Shown one piece after another: positions 62,095 through 64,000 of a stretch of 64,000 nt of DNA. Made by a program: the position numbers and the translations under genes. This stretch comes from Kerstersia similis (GTDB taxonomy: Bacteria > Pseudomonadota > Gammaproteobacteria > Burkholderiales > Burkholderiaceae_B). Positions within the stretch are counted from its first letter, which is position 1. Each line of letters starts with the position of its first letter. The notes below the pieces were generated by a model, which saw nothing but the letters and a program-made list of their open reading frames with translations, was not told the DNA's origin and did not search any database. The stretch covers positions 1 through 64,000 of the forward strand of contig NZ_CBCSIQ010000003.1 in assembly GCF_965139615.1 (NCBI RefSeq), given 5' to 3'.

Positions 62095-63818
62095 CGTTGG
62101 TCTCCTGGATGTTCCGCCTCGTAAGGCCATTCGACTGCACCGGAATGCGTCACCGCGCCCAGTTTGGCTGGCCGCACCAGCGCTTCATATTTTTCCAGCA
62201 CACCGCCAAGATGGCCCCGCACAAACGGCTGCGCTACACGCGCCCGCTCGGCCATTTCGGCCTCATCGAGCTCAACGTCCAGCTTGCCACGAATCGCGTC
62301 GATGTGGATACGGTCGCCGTCGCGCAGCAGTCGGATGGGGCCGCCAGCCGCTGCTTCAGGGCCCACATAGCCAATGCACATGCCCCGCGTCGCGCCGGAG
62401 AACCGCCCATCCGTCAGCAGCGCCACTTTCTCGCCCATGCCTTGACCATAGATCGCCGCCGTCACACTTAACATCTCGCGCATGCCCGGGCCGCCCTTGG
62501 GGCCTTCATTGCGTATCACCAGCACATCGCCTTCGCGATAATCCTGCGTGGACACTGCCGTCATACAGTCTTCTTCGTTTTCGAAAACGCGCGCGGTTCC
62601 CGAGAACACCAGTTGCTTCAGGCCCGCCGTCTTGAGCGCCGCGCCATCCGGCGCAAGATTGCCGCGCAGCACCACCAGGCCTGCATTGGGCGACAGGGGC
62701 TGGTCGTGCGGCCGCACCACCCGGCCGTCCGGCCCGGGAAATGCCTGCAGTGCTTCTGCCAGGGTTTCGCCACTTTGCGTCAGCGTATCGCCATGGATAT
62801 GCCCGCCCGCCAGCAAGGCATTGAGCACCGCCGGCACGCCGCCGACATGATGCAGATCCACCGCCAGATAACGCCCGCCAGGCTGCATATCGCCAATGAG
62901 CGGCGTGCGCGCCAGCACCTCGGAGACATCATCGAGCGTAAAGCGTATGCCGGCCTCATGTGCGATGGCAGGAATGTGCAGCATGGCATTGGTGGAACCG
63001 CCGGTCGCGGCCACCGCCGCACAGGCATTTTCCAGGCTTTTGCGGGTGACCAGATCACGCGGCAGCGGCCCCCCCTGGCGCAAGGCGCGCATGACATTTT
63101 CCCCGGCGCGGCGCGCCACGGCAATGCGTTCGCTATAGGCTGCCGGCACGGTGGCCGAGCCCAGCGGCGCCAGCCCCAGCACCTCGGCCACCATTGCCAT
63201 GGTATTGGCAGTGAACTGGCCGGGGCACGAACCTGCCGTCGGCGTGCAACGCTTTTCGATCTCGCGCAAGGTCTGCAGCGGCATGTCTCCCCGCTGGGCG
63301 GTGCCAACCGCTTCGATGGCCGTCAGGATGGTGGCCGGGTTGCCGTCCGGCCCCACGCCGGGCAACATCGCACCACCGAAGAGAAAGACCCCCGGCACAT
63401 TGACCCGCACCATCCCCATCAGGATGCCGGGCAGGGTCTTGTCACAGCCGGCCACGCCCACCAGCGCGTCGTAGCAATGCGCGCGCACGAAAATCTCCAC
63501 GCTGTCGGCGATGGTTTCACGCGACACCAGCGAGAAGCGCATGCCGGAGTGGTTCATGGAGGTACCATCAGACACCGAGATCGCCGACCCACGGATAGGC
63601 ACGCCGCCGCCGGCAGCCACCCCCAGGCGGACGTTGTCCGATATCTGGTTGAGCGACATCGAGCATGGTGTGTTTTCGCCAAAGGTATCGACGATGGCGA
63701 CGAACGGCTTGTCGATGGCCGCATCATCCAGGCCGGTGGCACGCAGGAAGGCGCGATGCGGCGTGCGGGTGATGCCCTCGGTCACGGTCCGGGAGCGATG
63801 TTTGTGAAGATCCGTCAT
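62091..63818 (-). CDS. IlvD/Edd-family dehydratase, [2Fe-2S] subgroup
   Basis: A 575-aa dehydratase distinct from the biosynthetic IlvD at 30771-32636. Cys52 (TPCSMSLNQ), Cys125/Lys127 (GCDKTLPG) and Cys198 (TAGSCPGQF) are the ligand pattern of the [2Fe-2S] subgroup, which includes pentonate and hexonate dehydratases. With an SDR before it and a HIBADH-type gene after it, it probably works on a sugar acid or other hydroxy acid rather than in amino-acid synthesis. AAAAGGAATTGCC precedes the ATG. Confidence 0.86.
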   Translation of the reverse strand: MTDLHKHRSRTVTEGITRTPHRAFLRATGLDDAAIDKPFVAIVDTFGENTPCSMSLNQISDNVRLGVAAGGGVPIRGSAISVSDGTSMNHSGMRFSLVSRETIADSVEIFVRAHCYDALVGVAGCDKTLPGILMGMVRVNVPGVFLFGGAMLPGVGPDGNPATILTAIEAVGTAQRGDMPLQTLREIEKRCTPTAGSCPGQFTANTMAMVAEVLGLAPLGSATVPAAYSERIAVARRAGENVMRALRQGGPLPRDLVTRKSLENACAAVAATGGSTNAMLHIPAIAHEAGIRFTLDDVSEVLARTPLIGDMQPGGRYLAVDLHHVGGVPAVLNALLAGGHIHGDTLTQSGETLAEALQAFPGPDGRVVRPHDQPLSPNAGLVVLRGNLAPDGAALKTAGLKQLVFSGTARVFENEEDCMTAVSTQDYREGDVLVIRNEGPKGGPGMREMLSVTAAIYGQGMGEKVALLTDGRFSGATRGMCIGYVGPEAAAGGPIRLLRDGDRIHIDAIRGKLDVELDEAEMAERARVAQPFVRGHLGGVLEKYEALVRPAKLGAVTHSGAVEWPYEAEHPGDQR

Positions 63819-63844
63819 GGCAATTCCTTTTCTGAAAATACGCT

Positions 63845-64000
63845 TCAGGTGTTAAGCAGCAGCCCGTTTTCGATCGCCAGCACCTGCCCGGTCATGGCAG
63901 GCGTGCGGGCAGCGATGAACCAGGCCAGCTCGGCGATTTCATCTGGCTGGGAAACCCGCCCCAGCGGGGAGTTCGCCCGCATGCCCTGCACGATGCCGGC
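63845..64000 (-). CDS. SDR-family oxidoreductase, C-terminal part (partial)
   Basis: The last 51 residues and stop of a short-chain dehydrogenase: SPLGRVSQPDEIAELAWFIA and PAMTGQVLAIENGLLL match the conserved C-terminal SDR segment. The start lies beyond the right edge. It is 26 bp upstream of the IlvD/Edd-type gene on the same strand and is therefore probably the preceding gene of that operon. Confidence 0.85.
   Translation of the reverse strand, partial: AGIVQGMRANSPLGRVSQPDEIAELAWFIAARTPAMTGQVLAIENGLLLNT

Overview
The window looks like chromosomal DNA of a high-GC betaproteobacterium of the Alcaligenaceae (Bordetella/Achromobacter/Kerstersia-like). This rests on the leader and 5' end of a 16S rRNA gene at the left edge, the gene families present (ffh next to a CcsA-like gene, Liv-type ABC systems, IlvD paralogues, TetR-controlled fad genes) and dense C/G-ending codons. 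Genus is inference; no similarity search was possible.

Layout. 1-600: start of an rRNA operon on the minus strand, with boxA and two tandem sigma70 promoters. 1173-14797 (minus): a nine-gene fatty-acid operon, tetR-fadE-fadI-fadJ-fadL-fadN-fadA-thioesterase-fadD, with a TetR-type operator in front. It encodes uptake, activation and two separate multifunctional-enzyme/thiolase pairs. 14963-19011 (minus): LysE exporter, YggS-type PLP protein, glutathione transferase, glutathione peroxidase, GltS. 19424-21774 (plus): an MmgE/PrpD-family gene and a phosphosulfolactate-synthase-like gene. 21939-29056 (minus): sulfate uptake and activation (sbp-cysT-cysW-cysA-cysH-cysD-cysN). 29230-30639 (plus): frmR-frmA formaldehyde detoxification. 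30771-46359: housekeeping genes (ilvD, an EamA exporter, tRNA-Pro, ispB, a large HD-GYP receptor, trmB, thiS, ffh, a CcsA-like gene, crcB, htpG with a clear sigma32 promoter, an NCS2 permease).

46726-56284 is the most unusual part: an apparently acquired catabolic cluster of an SDR dehydrogenase, a five-gene Liv-type ABC transporter, a GntR/FCD regulator, a GldA-like polyol dehydrogenase and a split transketolase. The same operator word (GATATATGAT followed by a variable tail) lies in front of every transcription unit, so the cluster reads as one locally controlled regulon. Its substrate cannot be named from sequence.

56391-64000: tRNA-Leu(CAA), an AcuI-type oxidoreductase, psd, a three-copy 75-bp tandem repeat, brnQ, and at the right edge an SDR (partial)-IlvD/Edd-type dehydratase-HIBADH-type dehydrogenase operon, probably for a sugar acid or hydroxy acid.
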